Below are positions 28,119 to 38,105 of a stretch of DNA of 64,000 bases, in pieces. This DNA is from Cytobacillus gottheilii. GTDB lineage: Bacteria; Bacillota; Bacilli; Bacillales; Cytobacillaceae. The position numbers and the translations under genes were made by a program. The notes beneath the pieces were generated by a model. That model had not been told where the DNA came from. It saw nothing but the letters and a program-made list of their open reading frames with translations, and searched no databases. The first letter of the stretch is position 1, and every line of letters begins with the position of its first letter. The stretch spans positions 1,518,975 to 1,582,974 of the forward strand of contig NZ_KV440945.1 in the NCBI RefSeq assembly GCF_001636345.1, read 5' to 3'.

Positions 28119-28160
28119 CGTTTGTGGAGATGCAAGTTTCTAAGGTGTGAAGTAGCGTTT

Positions 28161-28270
28161 GGCGGATAAATAGCTGTTTTTGGCGGATATATCAAAATAA
28201 CGGCGGATATATTTTTTTTACGGCGGATAAAAATTTTAACGGCGGATATTTTCTCTGGACGGCGGACAGC
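28161..28270. repeat. Array of six GGCGGATA units (19-21 bp)
   Basis: GGCGGATAAA/GGCGGATAT heads recur every 19-21 bp, separated by AT-rich linkers often ending TTAC, TAAC or GGAC; the last head is GGCGGACA. A sister array with GGCGAATA lies at 63016-63116. Together with the tcdA terminator it makes up most of the 277-bp gap between tcdA and the RsfA-like gene. Confidence 0.92.
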
Positions 28271-28372
28271 CCTATTGTTAGCTTCAAAAAGAACAGAATT
28301 CAGCTCTCAATCACGCTCTTTTAAGCAAAAATGATAGCGAATCAGCCTTTTACAACTAATTTTCCTCAAATC

Positions 28373-28813
28373 TCAATGTACAACCCGTTTAATCTCTCCA
28401 TCAAACAAATTCGATGCCTCTTCAAAAAGCTTCGTCATTTCTTCATGCTGCTCCAAGGTAGCTTCATATTTGCTGCGTTTCTCCTCAAGCTGTGACTTTA
28501 AGAATTCGTTTTGCTCAGACAACTCAGCTTGTATGTTTTTCAACTCTTCGTTTTCCTTCAGCAACTTAGGGAATTCCTCCAAAAATGCAATTATATCTGA
28601 TAAATGAATGTCTTTTTTCTGTACATCCTGCTCTTTGTTTAAGTGAAACCAGCGATTGGAACAGGCTGCGGCAGAACGGTTCAGCTTTGCTGCGGCTGTT
28701 TTAAATGCAGCTGATTTTGGATCGCCATTCCCAGTATATTCGAGCACGGTTTCTCTCAGCGATTCATCGTCCTCATGGGTCCATTTTTGTTTTGCAGTCA
28801 CGGTAACCACCAT
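28373..28813 (-). CDS. RsfA-family (Myb/SANT-like) transcriptional regulator
   Basis: A 146-residue regulator resembling prespore-specific RsfA and its relatives. The N-terminal Myb/SANT-like domain reads KQKWTHEDDESLRETVLEY and continues to SAAACSNRWF near residue 55; the rest is a leucine/glutamate-rich coiled coil (about residues 75-130). RsfA proteins modulate sigma-F-dependent genes in the forespore; the target set of this paralogue is unknown. Start is uncertain: AAAGAGG immediately precedes ATG 28813, and GTG at 28801 would be better spaced. It is divergent from the yhcE operon. Confidence 0.82.
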   Translation of the reverse strand: MVVTVTAKQKWTHEDDESLRETVLEYTGNGDPKSAAFKTAAAKLNRSAAACSNRWFHLNKEQDVQKKDIHLSDIIAFLEEFPKLLKENEELKNIQAELSEQNEFLKSQLEEKRSKYEATLEQHEEMTKLFEEASNLFDGEIKRVVH

Positions 28814-28875
28814 CCTCTTTCATTCAGCCTACTATTACCTTCACCTACTGCTGTTAAAAACATACAAAAAATGGA

Positions 28876-28918
28876 TTGACATTCAAAAATGTATTAGTGT
28901 ATTATTTGACTAGTACAC
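28876..28918 (+). promoter_or_regulatory. Promoter and candidate GntR (YhcF) operator of the yhcEFGHI operon
   Basis: TTGACA at 28876-28881, an 18-base spacer and TATTAT at 28900-28905. Overlapping the -10 is a 22-bp dyad at 28897-28918 with half-sites GTGTA-TTA and TAG-TACAC around a 6-base centre. A YtrA-class GntR regulator is encoded in the operon, so autoregulation at this site is likely (inference). Confidence 0.65.
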
Positions 28919-28946
28919 GAATACGGCAAAGGGGGCATTTATATTT

Positions 28947-29732
28947 GTGACGGCCTTTAAAGGACTTTTAATCAAAGAAGCAAAATTAATGAGAATTTGG
29001 TTTATATGGGGGATCCTGCTGAGCATTGCAGTTGCGGCTGCTGGCTATAGCATATCTCAATATGTGAATGACATGATTGTTTTTGAAGTGCTGGTGTTCA
29101 TGATTCTCAGTGCACATGCGTTTTATTTGCCGATTTACCTGCTGCTGTCATTGAATGTGGAAGCAAAAACACAGTTATGGCTTCATAATCCGAACAGCGG
29201 TTATCAGCTCTTTTTTTCCAAGTTTCTAATAGGGTTTGTGTTTATGATGGTTTCTATTATTATTGCTTTCATCATTGCGATATGGGCGACAAAGAGTGAT
29301 ATAGGCATTTATTTCTTTGCCAAAGATCAGCTGCCTATGTTTATACTGACTGGTGTGTCATTAAGTATTATTGTCTATTCCTTCTATTTAGGGATATGGA
29401 CATTTTTTTATTGGACCTTATATCATTCGCTAAAATTATATGGCTGGAACAGCGGATTGCGGTGGGGGATTTTAATATGTTTATGGGCTGTCTTATTTTA
29501 TATTGAAACCCTGATTAATGAGCTCCCAATATATCAATCCTTATGGGAACTTGGCGCCATTGATATGACCAGCCTAAAAACATTAAACTACGAACTTTCA
29601 AAACAGTCTTTTTCAGCCGAGCTTACAGCGAATCCTTTTATCTCACTTACAGAAATTGCACTCTATCTAATCCTGTTAATGGCAGTTGTTATTTTTTCCA
29701 TTTGGATGCTGGAGAAGAAGGTTGAGGTGTGA
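28947..29732 (+). CDS. yhcE: ABC transporter permease-like membrane protein (YhcE-like)
   Basis: A 261-residue polytopic membrane protein with about six membrane segments (IWGILLSIAVAAAGYSI, a VLVFMILSAHAFYLPIYLLL pair, FLIGFVFMMVSIIIAFIIA, the IVYSFYLGIWTFFYW region, WGILICLWAVLFYI, and a C-terminal one). No soluble domain. It is the first gene of a five-gene operon whose order (permease, GntR, ATPase, ATPase, permease) matches B. subtilis yhcEFGHI. GTG 28947 follows AAAGGGGG. The substrate is unknown; such operons respond to cell-wall-active compounds in some species. Confidence 0.8.
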   Translation: MTAFKGLLIKEAKLMRIWFIWGILLSIAVAAAGYSISQYVNDMIVFEVLVFMILSAHAFYLPIYLLLSLNVEAKTQLWLHNPNSGYQLFFSKFLIGFVFMMVSIIIAFIIAIWATKSDIGIYFFAKDQLPMFILTGVSLSIIVYSFYLGIWTFFYWTLYHSLKLYGWNSGLRWGILICLWAVLFYIETLINELPIYQSLWELGAIDMTSLKTLNYELSKQSFSAELTANPFISLTEIALYLILLMAVVIFSIWMLEKKVEV

Positions 29733-29737
29733 ATACG

Positions 29738-30106
29738 ATGGGAGATCAGTTTCAAGCTTCAAAGCCGATTTATATGCAAATTGTCAGTAAAGTGCAGCAG
29801 CAGATTATTCGCGGAGATCTCCAGGCTGGAAGCAAGCTGCCTTCGGTTCGGGAAATGGCGATCCAATCAGGAGTGAATCCAAATACAATCCAAAGGACTT
29901 ATAGTGAATTGGAGAGGACGGGAATAGTGTTGACGAAACGTGGTCAGGGAACTTTTGTAACGGAAGAGCACGGTGTTATTGCTGCTCTGAAAAGAGAAAT
30001 GCAGGATGAAGTCATTCATTCCTTTGTCAATAGTATGAAAGAGCTTGGCGTTCCCCCTGAACAATTGATTCAAAAGGTAGAGGACTACTTGGAGGGGAGT
30101 TCATGA
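29738..30106 (+). CDS. yhcF: GntR-family regulator, YtrA subfamily (YhcF-like)
   Basis: A 122-residue repressor: winged-helix domain (KPIYMQIVSKVQQQIIRGDL, KLPSVREMAIQSGVNPNTIQRTYSELERTG, TKRGQGTFV) with only a short C-terminal dimerisation tail, the hallmark of YtrA-type GntR proteins, which regulate adjacent ABC transporters. ATG 29738 lies eight bases after GAGGTG; an in-frame GTG at 29729 overlaps the yhcE end. Its stop overlaps the next gene (ATGA). The likely operator is the dyad in the yhcE promoter. Confidence 0.9.
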   Translation: MGDQFQASKPIYMQIVSKVQQQIIRGDLQAGSKLPSVREMAIQSGVNPNTIQRTYSELERTGIVLTKRGQGTFVTEEHGVIAALKREMQDEVIHSFVNSMKELGVPPEQLIQKVEDYLEGSS

Positions 30107-30816
30107 TTGAGTTTGCAGAAGTTTACAAGAAGTACGGAAAAAAGAAAGCGATCCATTCCATGTCTTTCGCACTGGAAAAGGGAAAAATCTATGGATTAGT
30201 TGGTCCGAATGGAAGCGGAAAATCAACGACTTTAAAGTTGATTGCAGGACTCGCTTATCCCTCCGAAGGTAATGTCACAGTAAATGGGAAAAAACCTGAT
30301 CGAAAAACGGCTGGAACAGTGGCTTACTTAACGGAATTGGATACACTCTATCCTTCTTTTACACCTAAGGATTTAATCTCATTTTACGACACGCAGTTTT
30401 CTGACTTTGATCAAACAAGGGCATATGAATTATTGAGTTTTATGTCATTGGAAAAAGATATAAAAATAAAGCATCTGTCAAAGGGAAGCCGTGGCAGGTT
30501 AAAGCTTGTAGTAGCCTTAGCTAGGGATGCAGAATATTTGCTTCTGGATGAGCCTTTTTCTGGATTAGACCCAATGGTTCGAGAGTCGATTGTGAAAGGG
30601 CTGCTGACGTTTATCGACTTTGAAAAACAAACTCTGCTGATTGCAACTCATGAAATAGCTGAAATTGAAGCCCTGCTGGATGAGGTGCTCGTTTTACAGA
30701 ATGGTGAACTGATTGCACACGAAGAAGTCGAGGCATTAAGAGAAGAGAAGGGCCTGTCTATTATTGAGTGGATGAAAGTGATTTTTCAGAGCAGTGCAAA
30801 AAGAAATGAAATATAA
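30103..30816 (+). CDS. yhcG: ABC transporter ATP-binding protein (YhcG-like)
   Basis: A 237-residue ATPase: Walker A GPNGSGKST near residue 37, an unusual signature LSKGSRGRL, Walker B YLLLDEPFSGLD near 146 and the switch His in IATHEIAE. The start ATG overlaps the yhcF stop (ATGA), showing translational coupling. It probably powers one of the two permeases of the operon. The signature motif differs from the canonical LSGGQ (Lys in place of the first Gly and Gly-Ser-Arg following), as is common in YtrB-type ATPases. Confidence 0.9.
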   Translation: MIEFAEVYKKYGKKKAIHSMSFALEKGKIYGLVGPNGSGKSTTLKLIAGLAYPSEGNVTVNGKKPDRKTAGTVAYLTELDTLYPSFTPKDLISFYDTQFSDFDQTRAYELLSFMSLEKDIKIKHLSKGSRGRLKLVVALARDAEYLLLDEPFSGLDPMVRESIVKGLLTFIDFEKQTLLIATHEIAEIEALLDEVLVLQNGELIAHEEVEALREEKGLSIIEWMKVIFQSSAKRNEI

Positions 30817-30829
30817 AAGAGGTGAAGAT

Positions 30830-31744
30830 ATGGAAAATTTTGTAGAGATTCAAAATGTTTCAAAAGTAATTAAAGGCAGAAAAATCATTGATTCCTTAAG
30901 TTTTGAGGTGAAAAGCGGCGAGGTATTTGGATTCTTAGGGCCAAATGGAGCAGGAAAAACAACAACGATTCGAATGATTGCTGGTTTGATCGGCATCACT
31001 TCAGGTGATATTCAAATTCTAGGCAGCAGCGTAAAGACGAATTTTGAAGAAGCCATTCAGCATGTGGGAGCCATTGTTGAAAACCCGGAAATGTATAAAT
31101 TTATGAGCGGCTATCAGAACCTCGTGCATTTCGGTCGGATGTCAAAAGGAGTAACGAAGGAAAAAATCATGGAAACCGTTGAGTTTGTCGGTTTAAAAGA
31201 CCGGATTCATGATAAGGTCAAAACCTATTCACTAGGGATGAGGCAGCGTCTTGGATTAGCGCAATGTTTATTGCATGATCCAAAAATCTTAATACTGGAT
31301 GAACCTACAAATGGATTAGATCCTTCTGGTATTAGAGAGATCCGGGATCATATTCGGAAATTAGCAAGAGAAAAAGGCATGGCGGTTATCGTTTCAAGTC
31401 ATTTGCTTTCAGAGATGGAAATGATGTGTGACCGCATTGGCATTATTCAGCAAGGAAAACTTGTGGATGTACAGCTTGTTCATGATGTTATACAAACAGG
31501 TGAGAAACAGTTTGAGCTGGAAGCAGAGCCGGCCAATGCGGCGGTTGAGCTATTAAAGCAACAGTATCCAGAAAGTTCAATTGCTCTTTCCGATAAAAAT
31601 ATTTCAATTGTTATTTTAAAAGAAGAGGTGCCTAATATTATATCAATGCTCGTTCAAAACGATATAAAGATATACGGATTAAAAGAAGTAAGTAAGACAC
31701 TAGAAGATCGATTCCTTGAAATTACAGCAAAAAAGGGGGAGTAG
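30830..31744 (+). CDS. yhcH: ABC transporter ATP-binding protein (YhcH, BcrA-like)
   Basis: A 304-residue ATPase of the DrrA/BcrA class: Walker A GPNGAGKTT near residue 38, signature YSLGMRQRLG near 134, Walker B ILILDEPTNGLDPSG near 152, and the switch His in SSHLLSEME, then a C-terminal domain of about 90 residues. I chose ATG 30830 (AGAGGTG upstream); upstream in-frame Met codons overlap yhcG. Paired with yhcI after 3 bp. The class includes exporters of peptide antibiotics such as bacitracin; the substrate here is unknown. Confidence 0.9.
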   Translation: MENFVEIQNVSKVIKGRKIIDSLSFEVKSGEVFGFLGPNGAGKTTTIRMIAGLIGITSGDIQILGSSVKTNFEEAIQHVGAIVENPEMYKFMSGYQNLVHFGRMSKGVTKEKIMETVEFVGLKDRIHDKVKTYSLGMRQRLGLAQCLLHDPKILILDEPTNGLDPSGIREIRDHIRKLAREKGMAVIVSSHLLSEMEMMCDRIGIIQQGKLVDVQLVHDVIQTGEKQFELEAEPANAAVELLKQQYPESSIALSDKNISIVILKEEVPNIISMLVQNDIKIYGLKEVSKTLEDRFLEITAKKGE

Positions 31745-31747
31745 AAA

Positions 31748-32707
31748 ATGCTGAACTTATTGAAAAATGAATGGATGAAAATTTTTAAACGTGCGGGCAC
31801 TTATGTCATGATTGGTCTCTTGTTATTTTTTGTCACCGTCATGGCTGCGTTTATTAAGTATCAGGAAAGCGGCGGAACCGTGCCGGATAATAGCGATTGG
31901 CAGCGTGGCATTGAAATGCAGAACGAAACGCTGACGAAAGAATTAGAAGAATACGGTGATACTTTCACACCTGAAATGAGACACAGTTATGAAAGTGATA
32001 TTGCCATTGGCGAATATCGACTGGAGCATAATATTTCACCTAATGACAGTTATTCTGTCTGGAGTTTTGTTCAGGATGCATCTTTTGTTATTGAGTTTGT
32101 TGGGATGTTTTCAATTATAATTGCAGCAGGTATTGTTGCCAGTGAATTTAACTGGGGCACAATCAAACTGCTTCTTATCAGACCGATCCGCCGGGAAAAA
32201 ATTCTGCTTTCAAAATATGTAACAGTTGTTTTGTTCAGCTTAATGCTGCTGGCGCTTCTCTTTAGTTATTCTGCTATTTTGGGCGGTATCCTCTTTGGAA
32301 CTCCTGGTGAAGTGTCGCCATATTTGCGCTATCAGGACGGTCAGGTAATTGAAACGAGTATGTTTGTTCATTTACTAACCTACTATGGATTAAATTCGAT
32401 TAATTTATTTATGCTGACAACGATGGCATTTATGATTTCAGCGGCGTTCAGAAACAGTTCACTGGCAATCGGCCTTTCCCTCTTCCTCATGTTTATGGGC
32501 GGCACGGTGACAAGCCTGGTTGCGATGAGGTATGATTGGGCGAAGTACATTTTGTTTGCCAATACTGATTTGATGCAATACTTGGATGGCTCTCCGCTCA
32601 TCGCCGGAATGACAATGGGCTTCTCGGTCATCATGCTCATTATTTATTTCTTGCTATTCCAGTTCATTGCTTTCTATACATTTAAGAAACGTGATGTGGC
32701 TGCATAA
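31748..32707 (+). CDS. yhcI: ABC-2 type permease (YhcI-like)
   Basis: A 319-residue permease with the ABC-2 layout: N-terminal membrane segment (AGTYVMIGLLLFFVTVMAAF), an extracytoplasmic stretch of about 85 residues (EITL-poor, acidic), then five clustered membrane segments including FSIIIAAGIVASEFNWGTIK, a signature of this family. It is last in the yhcEFGHI-type operon and is followed by a strong terminator. GGGGG precedes the ATG closely. It should partner with YhcH. Confidence 0.88.
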   Translation: MLNLLKNEWMKIFKRAGTYVMIGLLLFFVTVMAAFIKYQESGGTVPDNSDWQRGIEMQNETLTKELEEYGDTFTPEMRHSYESDIAIGEYRLEHNISPNDSYSVWSFVQDASFVIEFVGMFSIIIAAGIVASEFNWGTIKLLLIRPIRREKILLSKYVTVVLFSLMLLALLFSYSAILGGILFGTPGEVSPYLRYQDGQVIETSMFVHLLTYYGLNSINLFMLTTMAFMISAAFRNSSLAIGLSLFLMFMGGTVTSLVAMRYDWAKYILFANTDLMQYLDGSPLIAGMTMGFSVIMLIIYFLLFQFIAFYTFKKRDVAA

Positions 32708-32713
32708 CAGAAA

Positions 32714-32750
32714 AAAATGCTTAGGACCATTGAGGTTCTAAGCATTTTTT
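32714..32750. terminator. Bidirectional terminator between yhcI and rarA
   Basis: AAAATGCTTAGGACC pairs with GGTTCTAAGCATTTT around ATTGA; T-runs exist on both strands, serving the convergent yhcI and rarA. Confidence 0.9.
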
Positions 32751-32824
32751 ATAGATTCAAAAAGTAACAATGCGAGCACATGATTCTTTTAAAAAATTCT
32801 GTAAGACCATGTCATCTTCGCCAA

Positions 32825-34087
32825 TTATTTCATCAGCTTCTGATAAATCGCCGCAAGTGCCTGCTCAAATTTTCCTGTCAGTTTTGGAGCATAGTATTTT
32901 TTATGCTTTAGTTTGTCTGGAAGATATTGCTGTTTCACCCATCCAGATTCATAATCATGCGGATATTTATAGTCAATTCCGCGTCCAAGCTCTGCTGCGC
33001 CTTTGTAGTGCGCATCCTTTAAATGGTTTGGCACATCGCCGCTTATTCCGCTGCGGATATCCCCTAAAGCACTATCGATTGCTGAAATGGCTGAGTTTGA
33101 TTTCGGTGATAGACATAACTCAATGACCGCATTGGCAAGCGGAATGCGTGCTTCGGGAAAACCAAGCCGCTCGGCCGATTCGATCGCTGCTAATGTTCTG
33201 GCTCCTGCCTGCGGGGAAGCGAGCCCGATGTCTTCGTAGGCAATGACTAATAACCTGCGACCGATACTGGTCAGATCGCCGGCTTCGATTAGTCTGCCCA
33301 AGTAATGCAAAGCTGCATTGACATCACTGCCGCGAATCGATTTTTGAAAGCCGGAGAGCACATCATAATGTCCGTCACCATCTTTGTCATGATGAAAGCT
33401 TTTTTTCTGCATGCATTCTTCTGCAACCTCTAACGTAATATGGATGACATCATTATCAGCTGCTGTTGATAATGCAGCAAGCTCTAAAGCATTGAGGGCA
33501 CTGCGGACATCTCCATTTGAACTTGTGGCAAAAAAAGTGAGCGCATCCTCATCGATTTGGATGTTTTTATTTCCTAGCCCTTGTTCTTCATCATGTATTG
33601 CTCTTGTTAAGGCAAGCTTTAGATCTTCAATGGATAACGCTTTTAACTCGAAGATCTGGCATCTGCTTCGGATTGCCGGATTAATAGCATGATAGGGATT
33701 GCTGGTTGTGGCGCCAATTAATGTAATCATGCCGTTTTCAAGGTATGGTAGCAGAAAGTCCTGTTTGCCTTTATCAAGACGATGGACTTCATCAAGGAGA
33801 AGAATGACTTTTCCGGACATTTTGGCTTCAGCCGCAACGATTTCCATATCTTTTTTATTATTGGTAACGGCATTTAGTGTGCGAAAGGCAAACCGGGTGC
33901 TGCCGGCAATGGCGCTCGCAATCGACGTTTTACCAATGCCGGGAGGTCCATATAATATCATGGAGGAAAGCTGTTTGGCTTTTACCATCCGATCTATAAT
34001 TTTTCCTTCGCCAACCAGATGCTCCTGTCCAATGATTTCGTCTATTGTTTTAGGCCGCATTCTGAAGGCTAACGGTTTAATGCTCAT
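32825..34087 (-). CDS. rarA: Replication-associated recombination protein RarA (MgsA)
   Basis: A clamp-loader-like AAA+ ATPase that acts at stalled replication forks. The 420 residues (421 in B. subtilis YrvN) show FRMRPKTIDEIIGQEHLVGEG at the start, Walker A YGPPGIGKTS near residue 53, Walker B ILLLDEVHRLDK near 102, sensor LIGATTSNPY and the C-terminal tetramerisation region (YKYPHDYESGWVKQQYLPD). ATG 34087 follows TTTGGAGTG; longer in-frame starts up to 34174 lack a site. It is divergent from yczE-cymR. Confidence 0.95.
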   Translation of the reverse strand: MSIKPLAFRMRPKTIDEIIGQEHLVGEGKIIDRMVKAKQLSSMILYGPPGIGKTSIASAIAGSTRFAFRTLNAVTNNKKDMEIVAAEAKMSGKVILLLDEVHRLDKGKQDFLLPYLENGMITLIGATTSNPYHAINPAIRSRCQIFELKALSIEDLKLALTRAIHDEEQGLGNKNIQIDEDALTFFATSSNGDVRSALNALELAALSTAADNDVIHITLEVAEECMQKKSFHHDKDGDGHYDVLSGFQKSIRGSDVNAALHYLGRLIEAGDLTSIGRRLLVIAYEDIGLASPQAGARTLAAIESAERLGFPEARIPLANAVIELCLSPKSNSAISAIDSALGDIRSGISGDVPNHLKDAHYKGAAELGRGIDYKYPHDYESGWVKQQYLPDKLKHKKYYAPKLTGKFEQALAAIYQKLMK

Positions 34088-34261
34088 AACAATCACTCCA
34101 AATATAGTGCAGGGAATTTTCTGCTTTAAACATATCATAAACTGTCCTTTTGTATAAATGAATAATGCCTGCAATTATGCTATAATGACAAAAGTCTATA
34201 GAGAAAGTAAGGAATTAAATATATATAAGATCACTTATGTAGATGGGAAAAGAGGATGAAT

Positions 34262-34930
34262 ATGAAGAGAAGAGGCCAGATCGGTCCAAGATTTTCGGTA
34301 TACTTGATAGGATTGCTCGTAATGAGTCTTGGAATTGATTTGGTGATATTGGCTGATTTAGGAGCCTCACCATGGGATGTTCTGCATGTTGGTCTTTATT
34401 ATCAATTCGGATTATCGATTGGAAGCTGGTCCATTATTGTGGGCGTTGCTGTGCTGATTGTGTCAGCTCTTATATCGAAGGAAATGCCCAAGGCCGGTGC
34501 ATACTTGAATATGATTCTTGTCGGTTTGTTTATCGACATGTACATGTTATTGCCTTTTATGGATACACCTTCAAGTATGGCTGGAAAGCTTCTGATGTTT
34601 GCAGCCGGTATCCTGATTAACTGTTATGGAATGGGACTTTATATTTCAGCCCAGCTGGGAGCAGGTCCTCGCGATAGTCTTATGATTGCACTAACTTCAA
34701 AGACAGGCTGGAAGGTCGGAAGAGTGCGTGCTGTGATGGAAATACTAGTGTTAATTGTCGGCTGGCAGCTTGGCGGTCCTGTTTTTTGGGGAACCGTTTT
34801 TATTAGTTTATGTATAGGTCCACTTGTAGGAAAAGCATTGCCGCAATGTCAAAAGCTGACAGATCTATTTTTGGCTTCGCTTCGAAAACAGCCTTTTATA
34901 GATAAAGAAAATAGAGGTGTAAATCCATGA
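34262..34930 (+). CDS. YczE/YyaS/YitT-family membrane protein
   Basis: A 222-residue integral membrane protein with five to six membrane segments. Family hallmarks are GLLVMSLGIDLVILADLGASPWDVLHVGL and the later GLYISAQLGAGPRDSLMIAL. YczE of B. subtilis affects surfactin production; a general role is not established. ATG 34262 lies six bases after AGAGG (an ATG at 34256 is too close). The stop overlaps the cymR start (ATGA), so it is coupled to the cysteine regulator, an arrangement I do not recall from B. subtilis. Confidence 0.85.
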   Translation: MKRRGQIGPRFSVYLIGLLVMSLGIDLVILADLGASPWDVLHVGLYYQFGLSIGSWSIIVGVAVLIVSALISKEMPKAGAYLNMILVGLFIDMYMLLPFMDTPSSMAGKLLMFAAGILINCYGMGLYISAQLGAGPRDSLMIALTSKTGWKVGRVRAVMEILVLIVGWQLGGPVFWGTVFISLCIGPLVGKALPQCQKLTDLFLASLRKQPFIDKENRGVNP

Positions 34931-35346
34931 AAATTTCAACTAAAGGCCGCTATGGCTTGACCATTATGATTGAACTTGCCAGAAAACATGGGGAAGGGCC
35001 GATTTCGTTAAAGGTCATTGCCCAGAACAATGATCTATCAGAGCATTATTTAGAGCAGCTCATTGCTCCGCTGCGCAATGCAGGACTCGTTAAGAGCATT
35101 AGAGGAGCATATGGCGGCTATATATTAGGCTCTGAACCGCAAAACATTACCGCCGGAGATATTATTAGAGTCCTGGAAGGCCCGATCAGTCCTGTTGAGG
35201 GTATTGAAGATGAAGAACCGGCAAAGCGCGAACTATGGATCAGAATCCGTGATGCGGTCAAAGATGTATTAGACAACACTACGATTGAAGACTTGGCAAA
35301 TCATACAGATGATAATGCTGGGGATTCTTATATGTTTTATATTTAA
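34927..35346 (+). CDS. cymR: Rrf2-family cysteine metabolism repressor CymR
   Basis: CymR represses sulfur assimilation and cysteine biosynthesis genes; in B. subtilis it acts with CysK, which senses O-acetylserine. The 139 residues start MKISTKGRYGLTIMIELA and contain the winged-helix recognition region LSEHYLEQLIAPLRNAGLVKS and the Rrf2 wing GAYGGY. There is no cysteine anywhere, so it cannot bind an iron-sulfur cluster like IscR, as expected for CymR. Neighbours iscS and mnmA use cysteine sulfur; the yrrT-mccB operon at 59-62.5 kb is a likely target. Confidence 0.93.
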   Translation: MKISTKGRYGLTIMIELARKHGEGPISLKVIAQNNDLSEHYLEQLIAPLRNAGLVKSIRGAYGGYILGSEPQNITAGDIIRVLEGPISPVEGIEDEEPAKRELWIRIRDAVKDVLDNTTIEDLANHTDDNAGDSYMFYI

Positions 35347-35443
35347 AATAATCCCCGAAAGCTAATTTACGGCTTTCATAGGAAGTAATGAATCAAGACT
35401 AAAAGTCTGCAGCGATATCATTCGAAAGTCAGAAGGTGAATTA

Positions 35444-36583
35444 ATGGAACATATATATTTAGATCACGCGGCAACAAGCCCGATGCATCCAAGAGTGATT
35501 GAGAAAATGATGGAAGTGATGGGACAGGAGTTCGGAAATCCTTCGAGCATTCATCATTTTGGACGAAGTGCGCGGCATATTATTGATGAAGCGCGGGCAG
35601 TAATGGCGAAAAGCATTGGTGCGAATGCAAACGAAATTATTTTTACAAGCGGCGGAACCGAAGCCGATAATCACGCGATTTTTGGAACAGCAGATGCTTA
35701 TCGTGATAAAGGCAATCATATTATCACAACTGAGGTCGAGCATCATGCGGTTTTACATGCCTGCCATCAGCTTGAAAAGCAAGGCTTTACGGTTACGTAT
35801 TTGCCTGTCGATGAGACTGGAAGAGTTTCAGCAGAAGCTGTTAAAAATGCACTAACGGACGAAACCATTCTTGTCACCATTATGTACGCCAACAATGAGA
35901 TCGGCACGATACAGCCGATTAAAGAAATTGGTGAGCTACTTGCTGATCATCAGGCTCTTTTTCATACAGATGCTGTCCAAGCCTATGGACTGCAGAAGAT
36001 CGATGTGAAGGAATTGCAGGTCGATTTATTATCTGTCACGGCCCATAAGCTTAATGGACCTAAAGGGATTGGTTTTTTGTATGCCCATAAAAACGTCATG
36101 CTGTCATCTCGTTTGTTTGGCGGTGAGCAAGAGCGAAAACGCAGAGCAGGAACCGAGAATGTCCCTGCGATTGCAGGCTTTCTGGAGGCTATTCGTGTTG
36201 CGCAGGAAGAACGGGAAGCGAAGACAGAGCAGTATAAAAGCTATCAGGAACTTTTTGTGCAAAAACTCAATGAAAATGAAGTGAATTTTACCCGAAACGG
36301 ATCACTTGATTATTCAATGCCACATGTACTAAACTTAAGCTTTCCTGGGACAAATGTAGAACAGATGCTTGTGAACCTTGACCTTGCCGGAATCGCGGCA
36401 TCAAGCGGTTCAGCCTGCACAGCAGGTTCGATTGAACCATCACATGTGCTTGTTGCGATGTTTGGAAAAGGAGACGATCGTCTGCAAAATTCGATCCGTT
36501 TTAGTTTTGGCTTATTCAACACAGCGGAACAGGTTGAAAAAGCAGCACTTGAAACGAGCAAAATTATAAAGCGATTAACATAA
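35444..36583 (+). CDS. iscS: Cysteine desulfurase (YrvO)
   Basis: A PLP enzyme that takes sulfur from cysteine and passes it as persulfide to MnmA for tRNA 2-thiolation. The 379 residues show YLDHAATSPMHP at the start, SGGTEADNHAI near residue 71, the PLP lysine in TAHKLNGPKGIG near 203 and the active-site cysteine loop SSGSACTAGS near 325, short as in group I/NifS-like enzymes. AGAAGGTG precedes ATG. mnmA follows after 188 bp, partly filled by a dispersed repeat. Confidence 0.95.
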   Translation: MEHIYLDHAATSPMHPRVIEKMMEVMGQEFGNPSSIHHFGRSARHIIDEARAVMAKSIGANANEIIFTSGGTEADNHAIFGTADAYRDKGNHIITTEVEHHAVLHACHQLEKQGFTVTYLPVDETGRVSAEAVKNALTDETILVTIMYANNEIGTIQPIKEIGELLADHQALFHTDAVQAYGLQKIDVKELQVDLLSVTAHKLNGPKGIGFLYAHKNVMLSSRLFGGEQERKRRAGTENVPAIAGFLEAIRVAQEEREAKTEQYKSYQELFVQKLNENEVNFTRNGSLDYSMPHVLNLSFPGTNVEQMLVNLDLAGIAASSGSACTAGSIEPSHVLVAMFGKGDDRLQNSIRFSFGLFNTAEQVEKAALETSKIIKRLT

Positions 36584-36632
36584 GGCGATACTCCATATGC
36601 TTGCTATATGTAAGAACTTTGGATGACGATAT

Positions 36633-37887
<1,255 letters not shown>

Positions 37888-37911
37888 TCAAAAACGTTTA
37901 AAGATAAAAGA

Positions 37912-38098
37912 AATGCTAAGTGATTGAAACGAATGGAGCGAGACACCTCAAGAATGCTGTCGCATTTTCTTCGTGCGGTGCTCATTCTTTGAAGCTTACT
38001 CAATGTCCGGTAGGAGAAGTGGAAGGTGAGATCTCACAGCGCTCGCGCTGAGGAGGCTCACCGCCGCCCCGGAAAGGGAAATCACTTTTACACATTGC
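37912..38098. repeat. GC-rich dispersed repeat, long copy
   Basis: Blocks GATTGAAACGAATGGAGCGA, GAGGAGGCTCACCGCCGCC and CGGAAAGGGAAATCAC correspond to the copy before mnmA; between them lies extra sequence including an internal palindromic block (CAGCGCTCGCGCTG). It makes up most of the 302-bp gap between mnmA and yrrB. Confidence 0.75.
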
Positions 38099-38105
38099 TG
38101 AAAAC

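Noticed and set aside
32770-33126. 118-codon + strand frame opposite the rarA 3' end
   Set aside because: Antisense shadow of a well-conserved gene without translation signals.
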